64,000 nucleotides of DNA from Patiria pectinifera. Lineage: Eukaryota > Echinodermata > Asteroidea > Valvatida > Asterinidae. The stretch lies in assembly GCA_029964075.1 (NCBI GenBank), contig CM057142.1:28398392-28462391 (forward strand), written 5' to 3'. The notes below the pieces were generated by a model, which was not told where the DNA came from, made no database searches, and saw only the letters and a program-made list of their open reading frames with translations. This document shows, in pieces, positions 22,440 to 34,083 of this stretch (positions are counted from its first letter, which is position 1; the number at the start of each line of letters is the position of its first letter). The position numbers and the translations under genes were made by a program.

Positions 22440-23225
22440 TAAATGTAGCCTGTGGCTGAGTAGTTCTTTCCATGAAGACTCTTAGATTCCATGGCCCTTG
22501 ACTATGGAATACCATTGACACGAAGGTTAAGGCTCAGTCGTCCGTGGGTGGATTCAAATCTGCTCACAAGAGGTTCCTCATCTCCCATTACGTGACATAG
22601 CTTTGGTTTCTTTCCGTTTCGTTATTTTTCTCGTTTATGTTCTTTGTTTACTTTATTTATTCAATGTAGTTTTTTTGCTATTTTTTATCAATTTATTTAT
22701 TTACCTACTTATTTACTTCATTTTTTTTTTATCGTTTTTCTGATTTATCTATTTTCTGATTTATGTATTTATTGATAGGTTGATTAATTGATTGATTGAT
22801 TATTTGTTGGTCTCTCCTTTATTCGCTTTTCTATATTACCATTTTTCGCCCTGTTGATTGCTTTGTCATTTCGCCCTCTGTTTTTACCACTCCGTAGGCT
22901 ACTTTGACTTTATTTTGATTCAATTTAATCGCAAGTTTTAAGGCCTTGTCCGTCCGTTGTTTCCGCCTTGTCCTAATTGTTGTTGTTGTATTCACATATT
23001 ATCGTTTCTTTTCACTTACTGAATGTTTTTGTTTAGGGCATATTCGATACAAGCCCCGGCTTTAAGAACGTGCCCCATACTCTGTTTAAAGTTAATACCT
23101 ATTTCTTAATATCATGTACATTTATTGACCCTTTTTGCTTATTATTATTTCATCTCGGGTTAATTTTTTTCGTTATATTATGTATATTATTTGCGTTTGT
23201 ATAGAGAGTTGAATGAATGAATGAA
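22440..23225 (+). mobile_element. LINE (CR1/L2-like) 3' end with TGAA tail
   Basis: At about 22475-22602 one frame reads TLRFHGP, a TGA stop, then LWNTIDTKVKAQSSVGGFKS, AHKRFLISHYVT and a stop. This is the usual C-terminal motif of non-LTR retrotransposon ORF2 (R-x-x-GP-x-LWN-x-x-P...K...S-x-x-x-FK-x-x-x-K-x-x-L). An AT-rich 3' UTR and a TGAATGAATGAATGAA tail (about 23209-23224) follow, typical of CR1/L2-type elements. Strongly 5'-truncated and decayed. Confidence 0.7.
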
Positions 23226-24122
23226 AAGTATAATAGGGGTGTCAGTGGCCCCACCAGCGTCAAAATAGGCCGCCCCTAAAGAAAGAATTTTTTTTCTGCA
23301 GTCAACAATTTTGGGCAAATTTGTTGGCAAAACAATTCAACTTTTAACACATTTCTAAAAAGAAATTAGCCCCCCCCCCCAAAAAAAAATATAAAAAATC
23401 TGGGTGCGCCACTAATTTCCGTCACTACTTCCTTGGTATGAGATTGATTTTCCTTGGTAATGCAAAAAAATAGTATGCTCATTGTGATTCCTACAATTTC
23501 AAATGCCAGCAATTTTTAAGAACATGGGATCATTTGCTTTCGATGCATTGTTTTTCGTGAGAAGCAACAAAAATGGCTTAAAAACTTAAGAAGGTTGCAA
23601 CAAACCTGTTGAAGTTTCAGCTCAGTGGATACTATCATTGAGGAAAAGAAACAAAGAAAACGTATGCACTATTTTGTTGAATCTCGTAACTTGACTCCGT
23701 TGCTGTATAACACTTTAACTTTTTTTATTTTTATTTAAAACACCTCCAACGTTTTCAAACGATATATCAGACGAAATAACTTCACTGAGTTTTTGATACC
23801 AGTTTTGTCTTCACTCTCAGCATTGCAAGGTTGCTGCCGTTAAATCGCTATGTCCTTTCCCGGGTAATTGCAAATACGTGGCCTTCAGTTGTTTTCTCTC
23901 AGAAAATCTGGGTTTTTTTTGGTGGCTACTGCGTTTGATTCGAAAATAGTAAATTCTTCAACAAAGACATGAATGTTGCTCGTGCGTGGGACTAGTCAGG
24001 GCCGTTGCATGGAAGACGCATTCCGCTCGGAATAAATTATCAATCCAGATAACATTTCGCCAGAAAGACATTTTGTTCAGGGGGTGTTTTAAATGACTCA
24101 TTTTCGTTGGTATTATTTCCAG
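23226..24122. other. Intron DNA, no gene seen
   Basis: AT-rich, with C and A homopolymer runs near 23371-23390. Some stretches match 48180-48440 in unit 3. Confidence 0.4.
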
Positions 24123-24179
24123 CTCGCAATCTGCTGGAGTGTTGAGGATTAGAATTCAAGAACATTACAATTCATCAAG
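24123..24179 (+). other. 5' UTR exon 2, second copy, C1q gene 2
   Basis: Bounded by TTATTTCCAG and GTGAGTGTCTGTTATTTGAC. Diverged relative of 19627-19687 (shares AGTGTTGAGGA and AGAATTCAAGAA). Either copy could be used as an alternative exon. Confidence 0.5.
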
Positions 24180-25603
24180 GTGAGTGTCTGTTATTTGACA
24201 TTTTCCTCAATCAATCATCAGAACAGAGCAGTGATTTTGGTGGGACTTTGTATTTTTTTCAATATATTTATACACCATTGCTCAACATTTATAACAGGAA
24301 ACATCGCTCAAGTGATATATTAGAGAAGTGAGGAATTCCCTCCCCTAACACGCACCGTAGAACGGTGTCTGACATTTTGGCCTGCAGTCTTTGCAAACTC
24401 CTCGTCAAATTCATCAGGGTGCCTTAAACTAATGGCGGATACACGCTAAAATTTCCTTTCACATTCTTTTTATGGACGTTCATAAGTTTGTCAAAAAAGA
24501 TGAAATAAGATGAAAATTGATCTTATCAATGTTTAGTGATTGTGTAATCTGATTTGTTTGGCATTTATCTTCTTTTTGTATCCTTCCTTGTTCATCGAGT
24601 TCTCTTTTTTTTAATCGAAATTGTGTCCACAATCATTGTCCTAATTCATTGTCCTAATTGATCGTTGATCACGTTGTAATTCGTTGGTGATTGTTTATCA
24701 CGTTCGGGAATCATAACATTTAGGTTTTCCCGTCCAATTTCGCAACTTGTTCATTCAATCAAACAGACTGTTTGTTACACTGCAAAAGGTCGCAGTCAGA
24801 GCATTCGATTGTATTTAAATAGTTACACCCAGCAAAGAGTGTAGGAAACTTTTTTTACAAAAGATAATCAATGTCTTTGTTGGTTCTCGATTTTGCACTG
24901 AGTATAGGCGATTCCATTTTGAATTCGTTTTATTTCTCTAAACGTCAATTGTATTGGCCACAAAAAAAATATTTGTATATGATTTTCATTTTTTTAAAAA
25001 TATATTTTGTTTATCTCCACGGAGTGATTACAACGATTAAAAACTGGTCAAATTGTCCTAGAAAAAAAATTGTACTTTAAAACAGTATTTCAAAATGCAA
25101 TTCCTTATACCACCATAACACTATACGATTCTGTTCTGCATTTTTCATATTCACTTCCCAGGCATTCAATTTTTTTTCTACGAAATAGCTGTAAATTCCT
25201 TTATGCAATCTTTTTAAAAGCCAGGTCATTATATACTCTAAAACACGAAATCTTGGCAATGCAATTTCCAAATATCACTGAACTGTGTTACTTGTGTATA
25301 CGTATACATCGAAGCGAATTCCCGAGCGGGACTGAAATTCAAAACGCAAGAAATTCAATGCACAACTCACGTAATTTGCTGCTTACTTTTCACGCGTGAA
25401 TATACCTATAATATTTCATACTGCGATATTAAAACAGGTTGTTTTTTGTTACCAATTCGACCGAGTAAACCTGTTATTTTAATTACTTGACCCTTATTAA
25501 TGGGTGAGGAACATTTCCTGTTTTGGATGCCAATTCATCCAAATGAGAAAACAAATCTCACTATTTTTTTTTTTTTATTATAAACAAAAATTTACTTTCC
25601 TAA

Positions 25604-25877
25604 GGCCAAAAAAAGTCTCTCCGGTTTCTGGTATGCGCGCGTCGCGCCGCCATGCCGCGTCGCAAAAATGAAAAGTTTTTTTCAATACAAGATGATGTTT
25701 CAAAACCGCCAAACTCACTGGTTTGACTTTCTGCTGCACAATTTTTTTTAATTTTTTTTAGAAGTTATGATCGAGAATATAAAGATTATGGTGGCTTCTT
25801 TGGACTCATATATTTTGCACTAAGTTTAGTCGGGCACCATTTGCAGTCATCAGCCGACATTTGAGCCCCAAAAAGCC
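25604..25877. mobile_element. PIF/Harbinger-like MITE, copy 2 (TSD TAA)
   Basis: Begins GGCCAAAAAAAGTCTC, followed by CCGGTTTCTGGTATG. Interior GATCGAGAATA and AAGTTTAGTCGGGCACC as in the other copies. Ends CCCCAAAAAGCC. TAA flanks both sides (25601-25603 and 25878-25880). The right terminal repeat is shortened. Lies 45 bases before 5' UTR exon 3. Confidence 0.7.
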
Positions 25878-25922
25878 TAAAGTGTGAACGTAACTGTTTT
25901 ATTTGTTGGTATTTTTTTTCAG

Positions 25923-25983
25923 CCTGCACTGAACTCCTTGTGATTCTATTATTGGACCTGATCCTCAAGAACGAACCATCAAG
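25923..25983 (+). other. 5' UTR exon 3 of C1q gene 2
   Basis: Acceptor TTTTTTTTCAG, donor AAG|GTGGGT. Shares ACTGAACTCCTTGTGAT and TCAAGAACGAACCATC with the gene 1 exon. Confidence 0.7.
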
Positions 25984-26446
25984 GTGGGTGTGGTCATGTG
26001 TGAATAATGTTCTATCAGGATTGGGGAAAGGGCAAGATGTGCGAAAAAAAATACTATAGCTCCAGAACGCTTCACCGTGTAGGCATGCAATTTGGTGACC
26101 TTTCTTGACTTTTATCGGCCGGCAAAATAATAACATAAGCAATTTGATGGGTTGCCAATCGAAAAAAAAACACACTTGGTTTTTCATAAATGTTAGCCCT
26201 TGCCCCCTAATACGCCACTGTTATATCACAAAGAACTCATTCTTTGAACAATGATTTCGCCAATCTCTTGTGTGTAATTTTTTTTTCAAATCTGACCGCG
26301 GATTGTCATGAGTTTTAGACTAGTTCTCCAGTTTATCGGACCTCAATATTTTTCCCTACTCTTCCCTATTTTAGGAAAAAACTACTTTATTTAAAACAAA
26401 TTCTCACCTGATTTGTTTCAGTTTAATCATTGTTATTCTGTACAGA

Positions 26447-27151
26447 ATGAAGATCTGCGTGGCAACCGTTCTTTCAATTGCCCTCCTTCTGGGTAACTCT
26501 GTCAACCTCCGAGCTTCCGCTACAGGGCCGGTTCCCTCGGACGGCGATGGCCCTGCGTCTCAGGCGGGCCAAACGTGCTGCCAGGAAACAGCTGCAATTG
26601 TAGGAATTTTACAAGGGTCAAAGGGTGATGCTGGTCAAAAAGGTCAAAAGGGTCAGTTTGGACCGGTTGGCCCGTGGGGTCTGAAGGGAGCACCAGGTGT
26701 CAAAGGTCAGAAGGGTGAGCCCGGGGAGAAATCAGGCGACTCCAACCAGCGGGTAGCATTCACAGTGAAGAGGACAACCCCCTCTGATACCTCTCGTAGT
26801 TACGACACCCGTTTGCCCTTCGAGGAGAGCACGACGCTTCTGCCGGGTACCAGCTTCGATCTTGAGACTAGCACGTTCACGTGTAGTGTGCCGGGCACAT
26901 ACGTGTTTATGTTTTCTGCGTGCAAATATTATCCCGGCAGCAGCGAACTGACCGTTATTCTCTGGAAGAACGGCGTCGTGGTTGTCGCTGGCACCAGCCA
27001 TGATTCAAGTTATCATGAGCAGGTGTCTGGGAGCGCGGTGCTGGTTCTCCAGCGTGAAGACACGGTGCATCTCACTATGCAAGGTAGGACGTGGAGTCAT
27101 CCCACCTATCACCAGACCGCATTCAGTGGCTTCCTCCTTTACCCCGAATAA
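26447..27151 (+). CDS. Secreted collagen-stalk C1q-like protein, gene 2 (medium stalk)
   Basis: A 234-residue protein. The signal peptide (residues 1-23) and linker are nearly identical to gene 1. Cys pair CC is at 44-45. The G-x-y stalk of about 13 triplets spans 57-94, including a KGQKGQFGPVGPWGLKGAPG stretch. The C1q head spans about 102-234 with AFTV, LPFEESTTLLPGTSFDL, CSVPGTYVFMF, LWKNG, SGSAVLVLQREDTVHL and AFSGFLLYPE. The CAG acceptor ends at 26421 and the Met codon follows 25 bases later, as in gene 1. An AATAAA overlaps the stop codon and another is at about 27547. Promoter and exons 1-3 lie at 18669-25983. Expected to be secreted and oligomeric. Confidence 0.93.
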   Translation: MKICVATVLSIALLLGNSVNLRASATGPVPSDGDGPASQAGQTCCQETAAIVGILQGSKGDAGQKGQKGQFGPVGPWGLKGAPGVKGQKGEPGEKSGDSNQRVAFTVKRTTPSDTSRSYDTRLPFEESTTLLPGTSFDLETSTFTCSVPGTYVFMFSACKYYPGSSELTVILWKNGVVVVAGTSHDSSYHEQVSGSAVLVLQREDTVHLTMQGRTWSHPTYHQTAFSGFLLYPE

Positions 27152-28544
27152 ATAAAATAATACCAAAACATAAAGATACACGAGCCTATCATTATTTTTA
27201 AGGTTTCTGCATTGCACACGCGCCGATCTTTATACAACAATGGATTTGCCATTTTGGAATTCGCCAGTAATGAGATCAGTGAAAATTATGCATTTAGTTG
27301 AACACGATTATTTGTTTCCATTGTAGGCCTTTAGGGAAGTATTTTGAAGGAATATTTCTTTTTTCAAAGCAAGGTCATTAATTCTTTTCAAATGCACTAA
27401 ACCATGCAGTGCCACCATGTGTCCAGAAATGTTAACATGTAAAAAATAATAGTGCTTATGGTGTTATCTCGACCAACCTAGATTTTTTGTTTAGGCCTAC
27501 TTTCCGACCGCCATTTCTTTATTGCCATATTTGGCCAAACATATACAATAAAGTATTTTTTTCCGAAAATAGAAGTGACCTTTTTATGTGGTTATTGGGT
27601 AATTAATCAATAACAGAGTTTAACTAAACAGAATACCTTGATAGATATCCTAAAGCAATCAAAGTAAGTATAAAATACATAAAAAAAATATTTCCTATCT
27701 AGCTGCATAATTTTAGGGCATTTCTGTACACGTTACTTGGCCTTATGTTCCCTGTATCACCAGAACATATGATTCCAATCAAATCAATCCCATATATGCA
27801 TCAATTTGGGTTTTTTTCAAGTCTAGAAACAAAATCTCGAGTGATTGAATCTGATTTCCCTATTGACTTAAACTTAGCGTTTGGAATAATTCTTTGAAAT
27901 ATTGTAATGCTATTCATAGCAATGTGTGGAAACGTTGAGACTTGCTTGTAAAATGATACAGTTTACAGTTGCTTTGATAAAAAATAGAATACACTGATTT
28001 TTACTAAATGATTGGATTATTTTAAACATTATAATATGTACGAATTGTGTATCAGTAAGAATTGACTGGCTAAGAAAACAGTATGCATAAAACCTCATTC
28101 TGAGGATTACGAAACGCACAACTATCTGTTATAAATACCTTATTTCACTCTGCTTTATTATGAAAAAACAACAACATGATTTTGATTACTTTCAGTTGAA
28201 ACAGAAACGTGCCCACAAAGTGGACAAATTGGCTTTAGTCTTTAAAGCCCGCAAAAAGTGCGACAAGTGTTTCTTGATTAAAAGACTCCAAATTATTTCA
28301 AGACTTTTATTGTTCTTAACCAGCATTACTTGAATGCATTTAAGAAACTCTCTTTGAAAGCCGGTTAGACGGTAAAGAAACAATCTTAACGAAATCAATT
28401 AATACAAAGCACAAATTACATGCAAGTAGAAGGGTCTTTCAACTGGTAGGAATTGTCCTTTGTTCATAAGCTGCCATCAGATGGGATCACTTTATGGTAT
28501 TTCAAGTGAAATTCTTTTTTTCATTGACGTTTATTTTGATACCA
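27152..28544. other. 3' flank of C1q gene 2
   Basis: No gene. Paralogous to the 3' flanks of genes 1 and 3 (for example TTTCCGACCGCCATTT, AAAACCTCATTCTGAGGATTACGAAACG). Confidence 0.6.
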
Positions 28545-30345
28545 TATTTGGTCAGGTGATAGATGCAATTAACTCCATTGCTGAAAGGAGCATATCCTTG
28601 GATAATGTCTCAAACCAGCACATGTACATACGTAAGCGGAACAAGTACGCTTCCTGGGAATAGGTAGACTCCTGCAAGTAATCAAAGAAAAGGTTACAAT
28701 GGACCCTTCCTGCATGTCAATCAATAGTACACATTGGCCAATCAGATCACCACTTTTGATCAGGTGACCACAGTAGCTCAGTCAGACTGGGTCACAAGCA
28801 CTGTTAGATTTACCCTCCCCCTTTTTTTCGAACCAGCGGTTAACTCCCCCTCCGCCATTTTTTAAAGAGTGCCTTTTTGACACAAGTGCCCTTTTTCTTT
28901 TTACACGAGTGCACTTTTTTATTCTTGTTAAAAAAAAAGTGTTTTTTTTTATCAGTGGCTTTTTAAGCATGTTTGGAACTTTGTGCAAACGTCGGCAATT
29001 GTGCCGCCATGAAAAGCGCCACATATTGTCCAATAGTGCCCATGATTGGCCCGTTTGAACAGCACCCCAAAGGAAGATGGTGTCCACCCCCTCCCCCTCC
29101 CCACCCCTTCGCTCTTTTTTGATTTTATGTTCGCCGGGTGACCGGTGAAAAAAATACCTGTCTTCCCTTCAGCACGAATTGGCAAGCGGCCCCTTTTCAT
29201 GTTTAACCCTCCCCCGTCCTCGCCCACGTACATTCCATTGATGGTCAGGCGTTGCAATTAAGTAACCTGCTGAAATCCTGCAATCTCCATAGACACTAGA
29301 AGTGACTTTTACAGCTCTCTTTCATGAGCTAAGTCTCCTGGGATGGTGAAGAAGCAATTCACGAATCAATATCTCTGTGTTGGTCTGAAAGGAAAAACAG
29401 AAGTATTTCATGGGGGAAAAATGAACTGGTTTATTGATGTTTAATGTGTCGAGTTTCACTTGGCAAATAAAATGAACGGAGAGTTGTTCAATGTGAATTA
29501 AAAGTGATCAATTCTCATTTTTGAAAATCACTCATCAGAATGTCAAAGGTTGGACACAATTAACAGATATTGCAAGACTGGACTTAAAATCACAAAAACC
29601 AGGGACTAAGCGTAAAGTGGATACTATGGGTGGAACAGCTTTAAGAATATTGTCTCCATATATGGACAAAAGAGGGCGCTTTACAGCCAACAAGCAGACA
29701 CCGAAATGAAGGACACTTCACTGGTTTACTCACAGTGGCGTAACCACGGGGGCGTGGAGGCATGAAACTTTGTCAACCCCCCGTCGCCCCCCCGCCCCCA
29801 CTGAGATTTTGAGTTTCTAAAAAAATTATCATTGATCTACATGACGCCCCCATGAAATGTTCCAGCCCCCCCGAGCGCCCCCAAGCGTCCCCCAGCGCCC
29901 CCACTGAAAAACTCTTGGCTACGCCACTGTTCACTCATGTTGCTTACCGTGTATATAATGTATGGGTACCAGCATTTATAGGCCACAATGGTGCCTTAAT
30001 GACCCTCGTTTATAGTTTTACTGTGGAAGGGCGGAGGGGGGTGCTTGAGCCCAAGGATGACATTCCACCATCTCTTTGAGAGCAGTGAATTCTTCCTCGC
30101 TGATCTTCCAAAGAAACATCTCCGTTGTCTCCCCTAGTCCAGCATCCAGTGTTTGGACAGCTTCTTGGACCGTCTCAGGCTCTACTCCTTGGGCTTCTTG
30201 TTCAGGTCCGGGATGATCTCCATATACGAGCAGTCGATGCGGAACTTGCTCAGCATGTAGGCCATGTTCATCTTTTCCATGTCTATTTGTTCTTTCTTGC
30301 CCGTGGTGGCAAATAGGTGCAGCTTGCATTCATCCCAATTGGATG
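28545..30345 (-). pseudogene. SLC12-type cotransporter pseudogene, unit 2 copy (3' end only)
   Basis: Three minus-strand blocks remain. About 30345-30050 reads DECKLHLFATTGKKEQIDME, then MLSKFRIDCSYMEIIPDLNK, KPKE and the same TAG stop as unit 1, with more damage after it. 29384-29319 keeps the TTTCAG acceptor, but the block is degraded and the GTAAGT donor is gone. 28671-28545 starts SLPIPRKRTCSAYV and then shifts frame through an extra two bases. It cannot encode a transporter. It lies convergent to C1q gene 2, as in unit 1. Confidence 0.8.
29733..29929. mobile_element. hAT-like MITE family 2, copy 1
   Basis: Terminal inverted repeat CAGTGGCGTAACC / GGCTACGCCACTG. Flanking octamers TTTACTCA (29725-29732) and TTCACTCA (29930-29937) differ by one base. 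The empty site in unit 1 near 11690 reads GGTTCACTCAAGC. Interior contains GAGATTTTGAGTTT and ATCATTGATCTACATGACGC, shared with 48988-49174. Confidence 0.8.
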
Positions 30346-32744
30346 AGTAGTGTGACGAAACAGGGGTAAAGGTGGACAAGTATGCAAGTCTAGTTAAGAA
30401 CCAGCACGTCGTGCATGTCGTGCATGTGCACAAGGCTGATCGGCATGTCTGGTTAAAAGTATGCACGCGTGTACCGCGTGAACAAGTTCGTGAAAGCGCG
30501 TAACGACCAATCAGCAGCGCGCACCCTGCTCGGCCCTTGGGTGATCACCCCATGGTCGAGCGTGGAAAAGCACTCCTGGGGAAAAAAAAATCGATGTATT
30601 AACAGCTGTTATCGTGTGCTTTGCATCAAGCGAGAATTCAACGGGGGGGTGACCGAACCAAAGCGGGGAAAAGACCCATCTAGCGCCCTGGTGTGATCGG
30701 TCAGTGTAGCCGGATTTAGTTGCTAGCATTACCCTGTTATTTAAGAGTAATTTCGTGTAAATACTTCATACAAGTGTCCACGCTCAAAAAATCGAATTTT
30801 TTAAAACTTTGTGGGATGAAAGGACTTAGGGAGCAAGTAACCAAAATAGACTTTTTAAACTTTTATTTTGCCCGTTGCCATGGTTACGGGCCATTATGTG
30901 TTTTAGCCATTTTTCGGCAATTTTGAGGCTGCAAAAATTCATTTTTCGCGTTATTTTCAAAGGTCATCCAGCCAAACTGCAAAGTAATGTCACAAAAGTA
31001 ACTATATCACGACAAAGTATCATCCTTACCCTTACAAGAAAAAAATAAAAACACTTCAGAAAAATCTGCTTTATACTATTTTAGACCCTATAATACAGCA
31101 TGTTTTTACAACTATCAAAACTGCATATTTTACCCCATTTTTATCCCTCCAAAATGGGACTTGCCAGGGCACTCAGAATAATTTCCCTTCGGCTATGGTT
31201 AGTTCAGACATTGGTCTTTTCATATCTGGTGAGAAAATTTTGGGTTATTGTATAGCCTTTGTGCAGCAGCGCTCCAAAAATGGTAAATTTCACAAAAACG
31301 TTAAAAAGTGTATTTTCAGTGTTTTCCTTTGTTTTGACTAATAACTTGTATAATTGTTTTTTTTCATGAATCTAGCACATTTTTACAAACAGAATTAGAC
31401 TGTGTATCATTTTTAGACGATTGGATGAATAGTAGGTCGTGTACTTCCCCCCTCCCCACACCTGGCTAGGCCCCGCCCACTCCCCCTGTGCCACTGAATT
31501 TTGAACTTGTATGTTGCATAACAAAACAAATGTAAATATGCAAGTGAACACTTTAGAAATAACATAGAGTTCCTTTTCACAGCCTCCCCTTCCCCCACCA
31601 CGGGGCATTGCTTGGGGTTGAGGGTGGGGTGTGACCACCCACCAATAACTTGGCATTGTCGGTACAATCATTGTCACATGGGCAAAACTCATGTGTTTGC
31701 AAGCCGCAATGAATAATTGCCATATCAATTGTTCTCTGATTGAAGTGCACCATCATTCTAATGATGTCCAGTCCTCCCCTCCCAGCTAGGCCCCGCCCCT
31801 TCCCATGCCACCAAATTCAGATTTTGATTTCTGCATGTATTTGCCTAAATTAATATTGTAAATAGATGTCAATTTGCAAGTGAAGCTTTCATAATTTACA
31901 CCAACAGGCGTACCCGTCTCACAGCCCAACCCCTGCCATTCCTTTTACTACTCCAGTGCTCATTATGAGCAACTACCTCTCCCCTCCCAAAGAATTGTGC
32001 AGAATTTGTATTATTGTTAAGGTTACATATTGCCTTGCGGAAAGTCCACATATTTCCATACACTATGTAGGTTTCGCTATTTTTTTTTTTTGTCAACGTG
32101 GGAGTGGTTTGGAATATCTGGAAAGCCCGGGGGGGGGGTTGTAATATGGATACATGTACATTGTAAGTATATATAATGCTGATTTTTTTTTAATACAATT
32201 GCATTTATTTTATTATTTTCAATACAGAGAAGTGATATGGCGATTACGGGAGCAAATAACTCATATTTTTATATTAAAATACATGTACTTTAAAACAACC
32301 ATCACTCTAGTGAAAACTCAAAATGGCCTCTATATTGATTGATTGAATTTAATGTGTAAATATGGTCAGATCAAGCACATATAAAGTCGAATATAGTACC
32401 GTTATGGGTGCTGCTATGCCCTCCAAAATTGGAATTTCGTAATCAGCATGACATTTTGAGTCTCTTCCAAACTGTCATCAGCATTCAACATGGCCACACT
32501 TCTGTGGTGCATCCATTGTTACATGGCAAGCAATTTAAATGTATTGGTGCTTATATATTACAGGTTTTTTTTGTATACAAGCAGGGAATGTTTTGTTAAT
32601 GTGTTAATTAAAAAAACAAACCAACTTCCCCACCGAACCACAAGTGCTTACAGATTGTATCCCTTTCTGGCAAGTATTTGAGTTTTTTCTGAAAGGGAGG
32701 GGTACAGCACACTGTGATCCAGTGTTGGAGCAAAGGCTTTGACC

Positions 32745-32870
32745 CTCAAGGCCAAGGCCAAGGCCAAGGCTTTGACCGTCAAGGCCAAGGCCAAGGCTTT
32801 GACCCTCAAGCCTCGAGGCCAAGGCCAAGGCTGAACCCTCAAGGCTAAGGCCAAGGCCAAGGCCCTGTTT
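32745..32870. repeat. (AAGGCC)n-rich tandem repeat
   Basis: Iterated AAGGCC and GGCCAAGGCCAAGG with the spacer word TTTGACCCTC. A related block lies at 33795-33935. Both are in the left arm/central part of the 6.5 kb element and are absent from the right arm. Confidence 0.85.
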
Positions 32871-32928
32871 TATGAAATGACCACTGATATAGAACTAATT
32901 ATAGTCACATGAGTGACACATCATCATG

Positions 32929-33233
32929 CAAGGGTGGATCCAGAACACAATGTGGGGGGGGGGAGAAATTTGGGTCCCCCCCAAAAAAGTGGGTCAAAAA
33001 ATTACGGATTGGGCTTCGGGGCCCGCTTAAGGGCCCCGAAAAAATTTTGGATTCGAGATGCTCTGTGGTGCGATTTGAGGCAATTTCTGACCATTTTAAC
33101 CGATGTTTTTTGAGGAAAAGATGGTGGTGTTCTCATTGCCTGCCTTTATTACGACGTCACATAAAAAAAAAATGGTTTCGGGTTTTTTTTGGGGGGGGGG
33201 ATGGCCCCTTTTGGCCCCCTGTATCCGCCCTTA
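32929..33233. mobile_element. hAT-like MITE family 1, copy 2
   Basis: Starts CAAGGGTGGATCCAGAACAC and ends CTGTATCCGCCCTTA. Flanking octamers TCATCATG (32921-32928) and TCATCACG (33234-33241) match at seven of eight. Interior as in 37499-37832. Nested in the left arm of the 6.5 kb inverted-repeat element. Confidence 0.8.
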
Positions 33234-33794
33234 TCATCACGAATTGCTCGTTACGAAGAACATTTCTTTAATTGCAATCAACATGCTTGCATAGGCCTAC
33301 ACCGTTTTATGACTGCACTGTATCCATTAAAGTATAAGTTTAGGTCTTCAATATGGTTTAACTTAACAAAATAATGATTTACTTCTATATTGACACACAA
33401 TTCTCCCAAGTGTAACAAAAGGGGGATCCAAGAAACTGATTTGGGAAATTTTTATTTGCTGGCCCAACATGGTCAGATATATCAGCATTATCTAAAGCAG
33501 ATACATGCAAATCTTTAGCACTTATCAGGGAGACATATACAACCAATCAGATCTATTCCATAATTATATGCAATTAAAGTGATCATCTCATTAGCCCCAC
33601 AAGTGTACGGAATATTGTTGCATCAAATCTACCACAATGGTAACAAAATGTGATGCTACAAAAGTGGAAGTGTGCCCAACACACATATCTATAGGGTGCT
33701 TTTCTCCTCCATGCATGGTAATACGATTAAAATGGTAACAGCAAAATTTCGAACAGATTTATCTGGAAAATGCAAAAATCTATGGGCCTTGAAG

Positions 33795-33935
33795 AGCCTT
33801 GACTCAAAATTGCAAGGCCCTGAACCCTCAAGGCCAAGGCCAAGGCCAAGGCTTTTGCCCTCAAGCCTCGAGGCCAAGGCCAAGGCCCTAAAATCCAGCC
33901 TTAAGGCAGCCTTAAGGCCAAGGCCCAGCATCAAG
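33795..33935. repeat. (AAGGCC)n-rich tandem repeat, second block
   Basis: Same composition as 32745-32870 (CCCTCAAGGCCAAGGCCAAGG, CCTCAAGCCTCGAGGCC), ending in AAGGCAGCCTTAAGGCC variants. It gives open frames of Ala/Leu/Gly type that are not genes. Confidence 0.85.
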
Positions 33936-34083
33936 GCACTACATCACTGCTGTGATCCCATGTTGATTTGCATATACTTTGACCAATTTTCCTACAACCG
34001 ATTTGGCAGGAAAATATTGGTTGACCATTACTCTATAATATGACATTCTTGGTTCTATTGCTGTTACCACTAGAGGTGTTTTT

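Larger units (their letters stand above)
20350..24180. repeat. Local duplication of the exon 1-exon 2 intron block within unit 2
   Basis: GAGCGCGGTGGTAGGCTTGAT at about 18900 recurs at 20420. The exon 2 block at 19627 recurs at 24123. Thus the intron between exon 1 and exon 2 was duplicated inside gene 2 and then filled with insertions (21845-22132 and 22440-23225). The same internal layout appears in unit 3. Confidence 0.55.

Noticed and set aside
27142-27160. AATAAA overlapping the stop codon of C1q genes 2 and 3 as the poly(A) signal
   Set aside because: Use of this hexamer would leave almost no 3' UTR; later AATAAA hexamers exist. It cannot be excluded without transcripts.
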